Source: RYN-433 sp036558265 | GTDB lineage: Bacteria > Planctomycetota > Phycisphaerae > Tepidisphaerales > Tepidisphaeraceae | NCBI GenBank assembly: GCA_036558265.1 | Contig: DATBFY010000264.1 | Location: forward strand, 1-22,362 | Direction: 5' to 3' | DNA: 22,362 nt | Shown here: positions 14,209 through 22,362 of the stretch, piece after piece | How positions within the stretch are numbered: the first letter of the stretch is position 1 | Layout of the letters: every line of letters starts with the position of its first letter | Program-made: the position numbers and the translations under genes | The notes under the pieces: model-generated | What the model was told of the DNA's origin: nothing | What the model saw: only the letters and a program-made list of their open reading frames with translations | Database searches by the model: none

Positions 14209-16764
14209 CTAGGTAAAGTGGGAAATCCGGCGGTTGCGGCGGCGGGCGAGACAGAGGAGGGCGGCGATCGAGGCGAGTGAGGCGGGTTCGGGCACGGCGG
14301 CTAGGGCAACGGTGAAATCGGCCGGCAGGTTCACATTGTAATTCTGGGCCATTGCGGCGAGATCGGCAAAATCGACCGAGCCGTCATCGTTGAAGTCGCC
14401 GTGGGGCCAGGCGCCGTCGCCGGGGGTGGTGTTGTAGTTCTGGGCGAGGCAGACCAGGTCGTTGAAATCGACCGTACCGTCGAGGTTGGCGTCACCGACC
14501 TTCGTGTAGCGGATGAGGATGGAGGTGTCGCCGGGGGTCTCGCCGGCGGCGACGGTGGTGGAACCATCTCCTGCCACGAGGGCGGAAGAGGTGATGCCGT
14601 TGCCCGTCCAGCCAGTGGCGCGGGCGGCGCGGATCTGGTCGAGGATCGTGGGCAGGGGGGAGGGGCCGGTGTAATCAATGGTCAGGCTGCTTGTGCCTAC
14701 GTCGAGGGTGCCGGCGAGTGCGAGCGTGGTGATGCGGCTGGCGAGCGAGGGGCCGCCCATCAGTTGGACGGTCGCGCCGATTCCGATGGTCAGGCTGCCC
14801 GAGCCGGAGATGGAATCGACCTGAAGTTGGCCGGCGGTGACGGTGGCGGCGGCGCCGGTGTTGATCGTGAGGCCGCCAGACATGCTGAGGACGCCGGGGC
14901 CGGTTTTCTCGATCGATTTGGCGACGTTCAGTCCGGCGCTGGACTCGAGCTGGGCACCTGGGGCGATGTCGATGCGGGTGGGGTCGGCGAAGGTGACGGG
15001 CGCGGCGATCGCGTGCCGGCCCTGTTTGACGAGGATCGTGGCGGTGTTGCCGTAGTTCGCGAGCGTCAAGGTGCCGCCGGTGCCGGGCTGGATGGTGTAG
15101 GGGTTGGGGCTGTCGAAGACGAGCGCGCCGACGGTTCGGTCGCCGTCGAGGTTGATGGAGGCGGGCGACGGGCGGGTGAGGAAGCGCGCGACAGCGGCGG
15201 GGGCGTCGGGTGTGCCGTGGGCCCAGTTGGCGGTGTCGGCCCAGGATCCGCCGTCGGCGCCGGTGAAACGCGGGTAGAGGGCGTAGGCAACCTGGAGCAG
15301 CGGGCGCTGGCTGACGGTTGTCGCCTCGGAGGAATTGAACGCCATCGCGTCGGGGCCGGTGGGAAGGATGGCCCAGCCGTAGTTGGGCGCGCCGTCGATC
15401 CATTGCTGGACCGAATCGCTGACGTCGGCGAAGAAGGGATGGCTGTTGACGACGGCTGGGAATTGGAAATCGGTGGTGGCCGCGGCCTGGACGTCGTCTG
15501 TGGCGATGCCGCCGCCGACGCTGTTCCACGTCGAACTCTCGGTCCAGGAAGTGAGCATTCGGTGGACGTGGATCGCGTCGGCGGATGCGCCGGCGGTGCC
15601 GGTCCAGAGTTGCAGCTTGGCGGAGAGCACCGTCGCGTCGGCGGGGATCTGACCGGCACTGCCGCCGATCAGGTTGTCGAAGCGGATCAGCGTATGGACG
15701 GGCTGGTTGCCGGCGGCGCCGTTGTTGTCGAGGCTGACGGTGAGTTGCGCTGACGTGGCGAACGACGTGCTCGGCTGGTCGCTGCGGAGCTGCGTGTCCT
15801 GCGTGCCGGTGTAGGCGTTCGCGCCGTTCTGGAAGCTGGCGAGGGTGACCTGGGGGTCGCCGGCGAAGGGTCCGGCGATCGGTTTGACGTAGTTCGACGC
15901 GGCGGCGTGGGAGAGGCCGTACATGTCCTCGACGGTGCGCAAGATGTTGTGCAGCGTGTAGGTCTGCGCGGGCGCCGAGCCGGGCTTGAGGTTAGCGCCG
16001 GCGAGGATCAGCGGGACGCGGTTGTAGTCACCTCCGGTGTTGCGGTCGTCCTCGTCGGCGGTAACGATGAGCAGGCTGTTGTTGGCCTTGGCCCACTGGT
16101 AGTAGGCGCCCAGGCTGTTCTTGAGGAAGTTGTCGCCGCGGCTGACGCGATCGGCGACCGTCGAGCCGTTGTGCATGTTGTGGTCGTTGTCGGGCGTGAC
16201 GAACGAGACGGTGGGGAGCGTCGCGAAGCCGGCGGCGGAGGTGGGGAAGAGCGTGAACGGCAGGTTCGCCGTGGAGGGGAGCTGGTTGGGCGAGGCGTCG
16301 GGCGCGTCGTTCTGCCAGTTCACCCAGGGGTTGTGGCCGCGCACGTAAGCGCCCGATGCCAGGCCGGTGTAGCCGACGCTGGGCAGGGACTGGGCGTAAC
16401 CGGCGAAGGCGAAGCCCCGCTGTCGAAGCTCCGCGCCCAGGTTGGGCGTCGTGAACGGCGCGCCCGGCGGGATCGCGTTGTCGGTGATGCCGTTCTCGTC
16501 ACCGGCGAACAACTCGCCGTAGTTCGGGGCGCTGGTGTGCTTGAACGCGTAGGCGGAGGAGAGCGCCGCGCCCTCGCTGGCGAGCATGTTCTGGTAGGGG
16601 GCGGCGGCGGAGCCGATGATGTCGCCGTAATTGACGTTCTCCATGACCACGACGACGACGTGGTCGTAGCGCGGGGGGAGGGTCAAGGACTGCGCGGCGA
16701 CCGTCAGGGGGACCGTAGAGACGACGGCAGCAGCGAGGGCGTGGGTGCGGAATCGAGGGTGCAT
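14209..16764 (-). CDS. Phosphoesterase / DNRLRE / beta-strand repeat / dockerin-like / PEP-CTERM surface protein
   Basis: An 851-residue exported mosaic. Signal peptide 1-24 (AAAVVSTVPLTVAAQS). Residues ~32-300 match the phosphoesterase family (PF04185; acid phosphatase/phospholipase C-like): YDHVVVVVMENVNYGDIIGS, APNYGELFAGD, GHNPWVNW, FVTPDNDHNMHNGS and LLIVTADEDDRNTGG, with the metal-binding Asp/Glu/His set plausibly intact. Residues ~310-490 are a DNRLRE (CBM96-like) domain (TLIRFDNL, VLSAKLQLWTG, MLTSWTESSTWN, VQQWIDG). Residues ~495-740 are autotransporter-type beta-strand repeats (GGSWADTANWAHG, TLTLANYG). Residues ~755-815 hold two dockerin-like calcium loops (GDANLDGTVDFNDLVCLAQN, GDFNDDGSVDFADLAAMAQN). 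The C-terminus VPEPASLASIAALLCLARRR is a PEP-CTERM exosortase signal. It probably hydrolyses phosphate esters at the cell surface. Confidence 0.9.
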   Translation of the reverse strand: MHPRFRTHALAAAVVSTVPLTVAAQSLTLPPRYDHVVVVVMENVNYGDIIGSAAAPYQNMLASEGAALSSAYAFKHTSAPNYGELFAGDENGITDNAIPPGAPFTTPNLGAELRQRGFAFAGYAQSLPSVGYTGLASGAYVRGHNPWVNWQNDAPDASPNQLPSTANLPFTLFPTSAAGFATLPTVSFVTPDNDHNMHNGSTVADRVSRGDNFLKNSLGAYYQWAKANNSLLIVTADEDDRNTGGDYNRVPLILAGANLKPGSAPAQTYTLHNILRTVEDMYGLSHAAASNYVKPIAGPFAGDPQVTLASFQNGANAYTGTQDTQLRSDQPSTSFATSAQLTVSLDNNGAAGNQPVHTLIRFDNLIGGSAGQIPADATVLSAKLQLWTGTAGASADAIHVHRMLTSWTESSTWNSVGGGIATDDVQAAATTDFQFPAVVNSHPFFADVSDSVQQWIDGAPNYGWAILPTGPDAMAFNSSEATTVSQRPLLQVAYALYPRFTGADGGSWADTANWAHGTPDAPAAVARFLTRPSPASINLDGDRTVGALVFDSPNPYTIQPGTGGTLTLANYGNTATILVKQGRHAIAAPVTFADPTRIDIAPGAQLESSAGLNVAKSIEKTGPGVLSMSGGLTINTGAAATVTAGQLQVDSISGSGSLTIGIGATVQLMGGPSLASRITTLALAGTLDVGTSSLTIDYTGPSPLPTILDQIRAARATGWTGNGITSSALVAGDGSTTVAAGETPGDTSILIRYTKVGDANLDGTVDFNDLVCLAQNYNTTPGDGAWPHGDFNDDGSVDFADLAAMAQNYNVNLPADFTVALAAVPEPASLASIAALLCLARRRNRRISHFT

Positions 16765-16784
16765 TGCGCGGTGCCGAGTTGGAA

Positions 16785-16804
16785 CCCCGCATGTCCATGC
16801 GGGG
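16785..16804. terminator. Hairpin CCCCGCATG-TC-CATGCGGGG between two - strand genes
   Basis: Nine-base complementary arms sit downstream of the S9 peptidase stop and 21 bp upstream of the phosphoesterase start. Because of the 2-nt loop the practical stem is 7-8 bp. No strong T-run follows on the - strand (GGGGTTCC), so it may be a weak terminator, a processing site, or a leader hairpin. Confidence 0.4.
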
Positions 16805-16807
16805 CTC

Positions 16808-16826
16808 TTAACCTAGATTAACCTAG
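16808..16826. repeat. Tandem TTAACCTAG direct repeat (10-bp period)
   Basis: TTAACCTAG occurs at 16808-16816 and again at 16818-16826. The one-helical-turn spacing, in the gap upstream of the phosphoesterase gene, is what a dimeric regulator site could look like. No regulator is identified. Confidence 0.35.
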
Positions 16827-16856
16827 CAAGACCAAGGACGCGTCGCAGCGCCCAAA

Positions 16857-18806
<1,950 letters not shown>

Positions 18807-18905
18807 GATGTGGGCATTATTCCGGCGGAGGTCGGCGTGTCGAGGATCACTCAATTGGAATGCATTGCACGGGGGTCTATCGCGCGGGGAATTGAAGACA
18901 CGCTA

Positions 18906-20055
18906 ATGTACCCCGCCAAACGGTCTATAACTTATCGAACGCTTTCCGTGCCCGCTTGACTTTGGCGAGGATGTCGTTGGCCGAGGCGGTCCAGATGAAG
19001 GGCTTGGGGTGTTGGTTGTGCCGGTTGATGTACTCGTCGATTGCGCCGATCAGGTCGTCGACGTTGTAGAAGGTGCCCCGCCTCAGGGCCTTCTCGCTCA
19101 GGTCGCGGAAGAACCGCTCCACCATGTTCAGCCAGGACGCGCCCGTCGGCGTGAAGTGGAAGGTGAAGCGCGGGTGCCGCGCCGCCCACGCCACCACCTT
19201 CGGGTGCTTGTGCGTGGCGTAGTTGTCGCAGACCAGGTGAATCTCTTTGTCCCGCGGCGTCTGCGACTCGATCAGTTTCAGGAACTTGAGCCACTCCTGG
19301 TGCCGGTGCCGCGGGTGGCACTGGCTGATGACCGCGCCGTCGAGCACGTTCATGGCCGCGAACAGCGAGGTCGTGCCGTTGCGCTTGTAATCGTGCGTCA
19401 TCGTCCCGCAGCGGCCGGGCTTCAGCGGCAGCGAGGGCTGCGTCCGGTCCAGAGCCTGGATCTGGCTCTTCTCGTCGCAGCACAGCACGATCGCGTGCTC
19501 GGGCGGCGACACGTACAGGCCGATGACGTCGGTCAGCTTCTCGACGAACCGCGGGTCGTTCGAGAGCTTGAACGTCTCGACGCGGTGCGGCTTGAGGCCG
19601 TGCTCGCGCCAGATCCGCCCGACGGTCGAATCGCTCAGCCCCGTGGCCGCCGCCATCGTCGCGCGGCTCCAGTGCGTCTGCCCCTCGGGCTTCTCGTGGA
19701 GCGTCTTGCGGACCACCGCCTCGCGCCGCTTCCCGTCGACGCGACGCTTCCGGCCCGGGCGCGGGGCGTCCTTCTCGATCCCGGCCAGGCCCAGTTCCGC
19801 GTAGCGGTCCCGCCACCGCCCGGCCTTCTGCCGCGAGATGCCCAGCTTCTTTCCGATGTCCTGGTTCTCCATGCCGTCGGCCCCGAGCAGCACGACCTTG
19901 ACCCGCTCGGCCAGCCGCACCGGCACGCGTCGGCCGCGGGCCAGGCGTTCGAGTTCCGCGCGTTCTGCCGGCTCCAGCACGATCGGGGTCGCTCGTCTCA
20001 TCCCGGCGCAACGCGCGAGCGCGCATTATGTTTCAGGAATTGTGGTGGAGTACAC
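18906..20055 (-). mobile_element. IS630-family insertion sequence, complete
   Basis: A 1150-bp element bounded by TA dinucleotides (18904-18905 and 20056-20057), as expected for the TA target duplication of IS630/Tc1-type elements. The ends are imperfect inverted repeats: left ATGTACCCCGCCAAA from 18906; right, read inward on the - strand from 20055, GTGTACTCCACCACA. Eleven of these fifteen bases match, and one GC pair outside the TA is also shared. One intact transposase fills the element. Confidence 0.85.
18925..20001 (-). CDS. IS630 family transposase, intact DDE
   Basis: 358 residues. The N-terminal half carries helix-turn-helix DNA-binding segments (NQDIGKKLGISRQKAGRWRD at ~46-65, and a winged-helix region ~105-140 with GLSDSTVGRIWREHGLKP). 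The catalytic DDE/RNase H-like domain shows D176 in VLCCDEKSQIQALDR, D259 in LVCDNYATHKHPKV and E295 in WLNMVERFFRDL, in the IS630 spacing (about 35 residues between the second Asp and the Glu). The protein is uninterrupted, unlike many IS630 copies that need a frameshift. It cuts and joins the element ends at TA targets. The start at ATG 20001 leaves 54 bp to the right end; an overlapping frame opening at 20026 is an Arg-rich shadow. The stop lies 19 bp inside the left end. Confidence 0.93.
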   Translation of the reverse strand: MRRATPIVLEPAERAELERLARGRRVPVRLAERVKVVLLGADGMENQDIGKKLGISRQKAGRWRDRYAELGLAGIEKDAPRPGRKRRVDGKRREAVVRKTLHEKPEGQTHWSRATMAAATGLSDSTVGRIWREHGLKPHRVETFKLSNDPRFVEKLTDVIGLYVSPPEHAIVLCCDEKSQIQALDRTQPSLPLKPGRCGTMTHDYKRNGTTSLFAAMNVLDGAVISQCHPRHRHQEWLKFLKLIESQTPRDKEIHLVCDNYATHKHPKVVAWAARHPRFTFHFTPTGASWLNMVERFFRDLSEKALRRGTFYNVDDLIGAIDEYINRHNQHPKPFIWTASANDILAKVKRARKAFDKL

Positions 20056-20060
20056 TAGCA

Positions 20061-20137
20061 GGGCTGGTGCCAGGCTCGCGGCGCAGCCGACGCCGAAGGC
20101 GGCCTGGCACTGGCCGTGCGGCATGGGCTCCGGGTCA
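20061..20137. repeat. Palindromic dispersed repeat, copy A (interrupted by the IS630)
   Basis: GTGCCAGGC (20067-20075) pairs with GCCTGGCAC (20102-20110). From 20081 on, the sequence matches 21341-21398 at most positions (GCGCAGCCGACGCCGAAGGC versus GCGCAGCCGGCGCCGAAGGC, then GTGCGGCATG in both). The outer left arm expected from copy B lies where the IS630 is inserted. Confidence 0.65.
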
Positions 20138-20221
20138 AATATCTAGGCCTCGCGAGCCGACGGTCGCCGTATGGGTGGCGACGAAGTCGGTCCCAAACGC
20201 GTCCCCACCGCGCCAAATTCC

Positions 20222-20668
20222 TCAAACGTGCCCGTGATCCGAGTAAGAGTAGAACGTCTCAGCGTCGCCGAGGACGATGTGGTCCAAGAACCGGATGCCA
20301 ACCACGCCACAGGCGTTGCGGATTTGATTTGTCGTGGTGCTATCCGATTCGCTGGGTTCAGTCCTTCCGGATGGATGGTTATGGGCGACGATAAGCGCAG
20401 CCGCGCCGAGCACAAGCGCGGGTTGCAAGATTTCCCTGGGATGAACAAGGCAAGCGTTGGCAATTCCCGTAAACCGCGAGAACCCGATTGCCGTATGAGC
20501 TCCATCAAGGTACAGGGCGAGAAAATGCTCGCGCGAATTGTCGAGCAGCATTTTCCGCAGCAAAGTGGCTGCGTCTTTCGATTGTGAGATTGCCGCTCGT
20601 TGGGCGAAACGAGGCCCCCGATATTTGACAACGACTTCTCGGACTTGCGATGTGCTGGTGTGGTTCAT
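20222..20668 (-). CDS. Short RadC-like JAB/MPN-domain protein
   Basis: 148 residues from ATG 20668, preceded by GGGGGTGAC; the longer frame to 20878 overlaps the upstream gene and has no homology-like content. It matches the JAB (MPN+) half of RadC: Glu47 in SREHFLALYLD, FTGIANACLVHPREILQPAL, HNHPSG (H96, H98, S100), Asp109 in PSESDS, and GIRFLDHIVLGDAETFYSYS. The zinc-binding E-HxH-D set is complete. Full-length RadC has an N-terminal helix-hairpin-helix region; this one lacks it, as is common for versions carried on plasmids and integrative elements. The role of RadC proteins in DNA repair is doubtful, and a metalloprotease or accessory role is possible. It is the downstream partner of the DUF6876 gene. 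Confidence 0.87.
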   Translation of the reverse strand: MNHTSTSQVREVVVKYRGPRFAQRAAISQSKDAATLLRKMLLDNSREHFLALYLDGAHTAIGFSRFTGIANACLVHPREILQPALVLGAAALIVAHNHPSGRTEPSESDSTTTNQIRNACGVVGIRFLDHIVLGDAETFYSYSDHGHV

Positions 20669-20686
20669 GTCACCCCCTAAATGTAG

Positions 20687-20718
20687 GCGGGTGGCCGCCG
20701 CTTCGAGGCGCCACCCGC
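20687..20718. other. 9-bp-stem hairpin between the DUF6876 and RadC-like genes
   Basis: GCGGGTGGC (20687-20695) pairs perfectly with GCCACCCGC (20710-20718) around a 14-nt loop. It fills most of the 58-bp gap, ending nine bases after the DUF6876 stop in transcript order. No T-run follows, so it is more likely an mRNA stability or partial termination element than a full terminator. Confidence 0.5.
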
Positions 20719-20726
20719 TCGGTCGA

Positions 20727-21116
20727 TCAGTGTTCGGACGGCAGCAGCAGGACTCCGTTTTCCACGTAGAGGCTGATGCACCCCACGGGGAAGTCCGTGT
20801 ACTCGATTTTTTGCTGTATGTCGGCCGGGAGACCGCTGTCTCGCCGGAACGAAAGCACCGCGCGGCGATCCTGATCAACCGACAGCTCCCACAACTGGAA
20901 ATGTCGGTCGATGCGGGATGCCTCGGGTTGCCATGAGGCTATCGCATCGATCAGCCAATGAGCTCCTACGCGATCGGCAAGATGCTTCACGCCATCGGTG
21001 TAATTCAGCCCGAGCCAATGCCGGAAGTACTGAGTCGTCCCGGTGAATCCGGACAGTTCCGCCTTCAACTCACAAATTCCAATCTCTCCAACCACATCCG
21101 TGTCTTTCTTGCACAT
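20727..21116 (-). CDS. DUF6876 family protein
   Basis: 129 residues, no signal peptide. The sequence shows the DUF6876 pattern: LSGFTGTTQYFRHWLGLNYT near the start, DGVKHLADRVGAHWLIDAIA in the middle, FQLWEL, IEYTDFPVGCISLYVENGVL and the final LLPSEH. Function is unknown; the family is, as far as I recall, found in accessory and plasmid-type DNA next to RadC-like and other DUF genes, which fits here. GGAG lies ten bases upstream of the ATG at 21116. Transcription probably continues into the RadC-like gene 58 bp downstream. A long hairpin (21144-21214) lies immediately upstream and could be a leader structure or a mobile palindrome. Confidence 0.82.
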   Translation of the reverse strand: MCKKDTDVVGEIGICELKAELSGFTGTTQYFRHWLGLNYTDGVKHLADRVGAHWLIDAIASWQPEASRIDRHFQLWELSVDQDRRAVLSFRRDSGLPADIQQKIEYTDFPVGCISLYVENGVLLLPSEH

Positions 21117-21143
21117 ACGTTTCTTTCTCCATCAAATCCCAGA

Positions 21144-21214
21144 GCACCTTTCCCTTTGGGGTGCCGTGGGGGTTCACAGCTTGCCGACCCCCCGGCACTC
21201 CAAAGGGAAAGTGC
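21144..21214. repeat. Long imperfect hairpin (about 28 bp stem)
   Basis: The left arm 21144-21172 (GCACCTTTCCCTTTGGGGTG then CCGTGGGGG) pairs with the right arm 21188-21214 (CCCCCGGCACTCCAAAGGGA then AAGTGC), with single-base bulges at 21148 and 21067+100 (that is, 21167) and one G-T pair. The loop is 15 nt. It resembles a miniature palindromic element. It lies 28 bp upstream of the DUF6876 start. Confidence 0.75.
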
Positions 21215-21307
21215 GTCCTCCACGCCGCGGCGTAGCCTTGCGGCGTGTCCGCTTGGCAATGGGCTGGCCGACAGGCCAATCAAGAAACAGATGTGCTGTC
21301 CGTGAGC

Positions 21308-21387
21308 ATGCCAATGCACGGGCGTGACAGGCCGAAGGCGGCGCAGCCGGCGCCGAAGGCGACCTGGCACCAGCCCGTGCGGCATGA
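21308..21387. repeat. Palindromic dispersed repeat, copy B (intact)
   Basis: The left arm CATGCC..CACGGGC..GTGACAGG (21308-21332) is complementary, with gaps, to CCTGGCAC..GCCCGTGCGGCATG (21364-21387). The loop GCGCAGCCGGCGCCGAAGGC (21341-21360) and right arm are shared with copy A at 20061-20137. Confidence 0.65.
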
Positions 21388-21481
21388 GCTCACGGTCCAA
21401 TCGAGACACGGCAGGCATCACCACTTCGGCACCAACAAGTGCCCGGGGGACGCGGCGTAAACCGGCTTCAAGGAAGAGCAG

Positions 21482-21544
21482 TCAAGGTGGATCTGCCCGG
21501 AGGGCGGGACCCGTGGGGATTAAGGGCCACGGGGGGGACCTTGA
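21482..21544. repeat. Nested inverted repeat TCAAGGT...ACCTTGA
   Basis: Outer arms TCAAGGT (21482-21488) and ACCTTGA (21538-21544) enclose an inner stem CCCGTGG (21510-21516) / CCACGGG (21527-21533) and a small GCCC-GGA.GGGC stem (21495-21505). Confidence 0.5.
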
Positions 21545-21627
21545 TGCTCGACCGGGCCGGGTACGACAAGGCCCACGGGCACTTGCTGCGTCGGCAGCTC
21601 AAACTGATTGAGTCTCTTTGCTGCGAG

Positions 21628-22362
21628 CTACTGCTGCGCCAAGTGCCCGAGTTGTCGCTGGAGGCATTCGATGCGTCCGCGGCCGCGGCTGATGTGCACG
21701 AACTTGAGAGCGATTGCCGAAGCCCATGCTAAGTCAGCATTGCCGGCGTGAGCAATGTTTCGGTCGTAACTGCTCAGGGCCTCGATGCCGTTCTCGACCA
21801 ACTCCCGGTACCGCACCTCGTCTTGGTCCAGCTGCGTTCGTTGCGTGTCGAGCAACTGCTCCAGCATCAATTTTTGTTTCGTCGGATTCTTAGGCCACTT
21901 CACGCCGAAATTGTCCAACGCCACCGGTCGCGCGGGGATTTGCTCGAGCGGCAACGGCTCGGCACCATCTCCCTCGTGGTAGTAGTGCCAAGGGTGGGCC
22001 GGATCGTAGCTGTAACCGTTTACTTCGTCTGCTTCGGGCTTTAGGCGACTCCAGCGGTCGAGCTCACGCGCGGCATCTTCACCGAAATCCTCCGCATACT
22101 TTGACAGGAGAGCCTTGCGTTCTGGTCCGTCTGGCAACGGTATCAATTCATCCGTCACCTGTTCCGTGATTCCTTGGACCTCCTCGGCAGTTGGATTGAC
22201 GACGCTCCCGTCATCGTCCCTGCCGAAGGCCCCGGCGTCGATGGCGCCTTTCAGTGGGGGCAGCGTCGGCGAGATTTCTGAGATCACTTCAACACCCGCG
22301 TGCCATGCGCGAACGGCCTTACGAAAACTGTCCGTCGCTTCGGTGCCAAAAGCCTCGCCATA
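21628..22362 (-). CDS. Unrecognised protein, 5' end beyond window
   Basis: The - strand frame is open from the right edge (first residues YGEAFGTEATDSFRKAVRAW) to TAG at 21628-21630, giving 244 visible residues. A GTG at 22287 is in frame but probably internal, because the upstream residues have equally normal composition. The protein is acidic and soluble, with segments VNPTAEEVQGITEQVTDELI, KALLSKYAEDFGEDAARELD, a Trp/Tyr-rich patch AHPWHYYHEGDG, and a helical, possibly coiled-coil C-terminal part (QKLMLEQLLDTQRTQLDQDE). I do not recognise a family. Its neighbourhood (DUF6876, RadC-like, IS) suggests an accessory element gene. It lies 511 bp upstream of the DUF6876 gene, so joint transcription is uncertain. 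Confidence 0.7.
   Translation of the reverse strand, partial: YGEAFGTEATDSFRKAVRAWHAGVEVISEISPTLPPLKGAIDAGAFGRDDDGSVVNPTAEEVQGITEQVTDELIPLPDGPERKALLSKYAEDFGEDAARELDRWSRLKPEADEVNGYSYDPAHPWHYYHEGDGAEPLPLEQIPARPVALDNFGVKWPKNPTKQKLMLEQLLDTQRTQLDQDEVRYRELVENGIEALSSYDRNIAHAGNADLAWASAIALKFVHISRGRGRIECLQRQLGHLAQQ

Larger units (their letters stand above)
21117..21627. other. Gene-free stretch with successive hairpins
   Basis: No convincing gene lies in these 511 bp. It contains a 28-bp imperfect hairpin (21144-21214), an 8-bp hairpin CACGCCGC/GCGGCGTG (21221-21247), a GGCTGGCC-GACAGGCC palindrome (about 21264-21278), copy B of the palindromic repeat (21308-21387) and a nested inverted repeat (21482-21544). 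The short ORFs covering it translate repeat DNA. Confidence 0.65.

Noticed and set aside
14401..15753. 450-residue + strand open frame
   Set aside because: Antisense to the PEP-CTERM phosphoesterase; Gly/Asp/Val-rich with no motif.
18932..20026. 364-residue - strand frame overlapping the transposase
   Set aside because: It is the +1 shadow of the transposase, Arg/Gly-rich; the 358-residue frame holds the full DDE motif.
20243..20255. A GTAAGAGTAGAAC match to the upstream motif of the first two propeller genes
   Set aside because: It lies inside the RadC-like coding sequence and simply encodes the conserved FYSYS segment on the other strand, so the match is likely chance.
21308..21400. Possible integron attC site
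   Set aside because: The size and imperfect palindrome are suggestive, but no GTTRRRY core or RYYYAAC partner was found and no integrase is in the window.
21065..21424. 119- and 69-residue - strand frames and 94-115-residue + strand frames across the hairpin region
   Set aside because: Their sequence follows the palindromes (for example PFGVPGG and HGTPKGK), and they lack any domain or good start signal.

Overview
The window looks like a GC-rich chromosomal segment of a planctomycete (phylum Planctomycetota, possibly a Phycisphaerae-type lineage). The evidence is family content: a membrane-bound-dehydrogenase/PVC-type cytochrome pair, an N-terminal LEPR-XLL sorting motif (LEPLEERLLMS), a PEP-CTERM tail, a dockerin-like repeat, secreted FG-GAP and PQQ beta-propellers, and a GH172 (DUF2961) enzyme. 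No rRNA, tRNA or CRISPR array was recognised. The lineage is inferred from protein families, not from a marker gene.

Layout. All genes from 1 to 10784 are on the + strand and all from 11426 to 22362 are on the - strand, so one convergent junction (10785-11425) divides the window. The left arm holds a TPR-protein tail, a secreted FG-GAP/VCBS protein, a secreted PQQ-like propeller, a secreted YdjY-type protein, an SDR epimerase, a secreted sugar-dehydrogenase-type propeller (5361-7229), a HEAT-plus-cytochrome c protein (7239-8450) and a GH172 enzyme (start probably 8523). The last three are 9-10 bp apart at the ORF level and read as an operon for periplasmic oxidation or hydrolysis of sugars. 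The propeller/cytochrome pair looks like one usually fused protein split in two at a dispersed repeat.

The junction carries three hairpins with a common CACGGGC-type core, two copies of a purine-rich dispersed repeat, and a small ORF with one predicted membrane helix. The right arm holds a LEPR-XLL multidomain putative clan GH-A glycosidase, a phosphoesterase/DNRLRE/dockerin/PEP-CTERM surface protein and a secreted S9 prolyl-oligopeptidase-family peptidase. Next comes an intact IS630-family element (18906-20055), apparently inserted into one arm of a palindromic repeat. Beyond it is accessory DNA: a small RadC/JAB protein, a DUF6876 protein, a roughly 500-bp stretch packed with hairpins, and an unrecognised gene running off the right edge.

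The most notable non-coding signal is a purine-rich dispersed repeat present four times, each time at or just after a stop codon and in the sense orientation. A second GATGGAGGATGGAAG-type repeat forms a perfect 23-bp inverted repeat around the start of the GH172 gene and supplies its own GGAGG-N7-ATG start signals. These two repeat families appear to be changing gene ends: terminators, starts and N- and C-termini.
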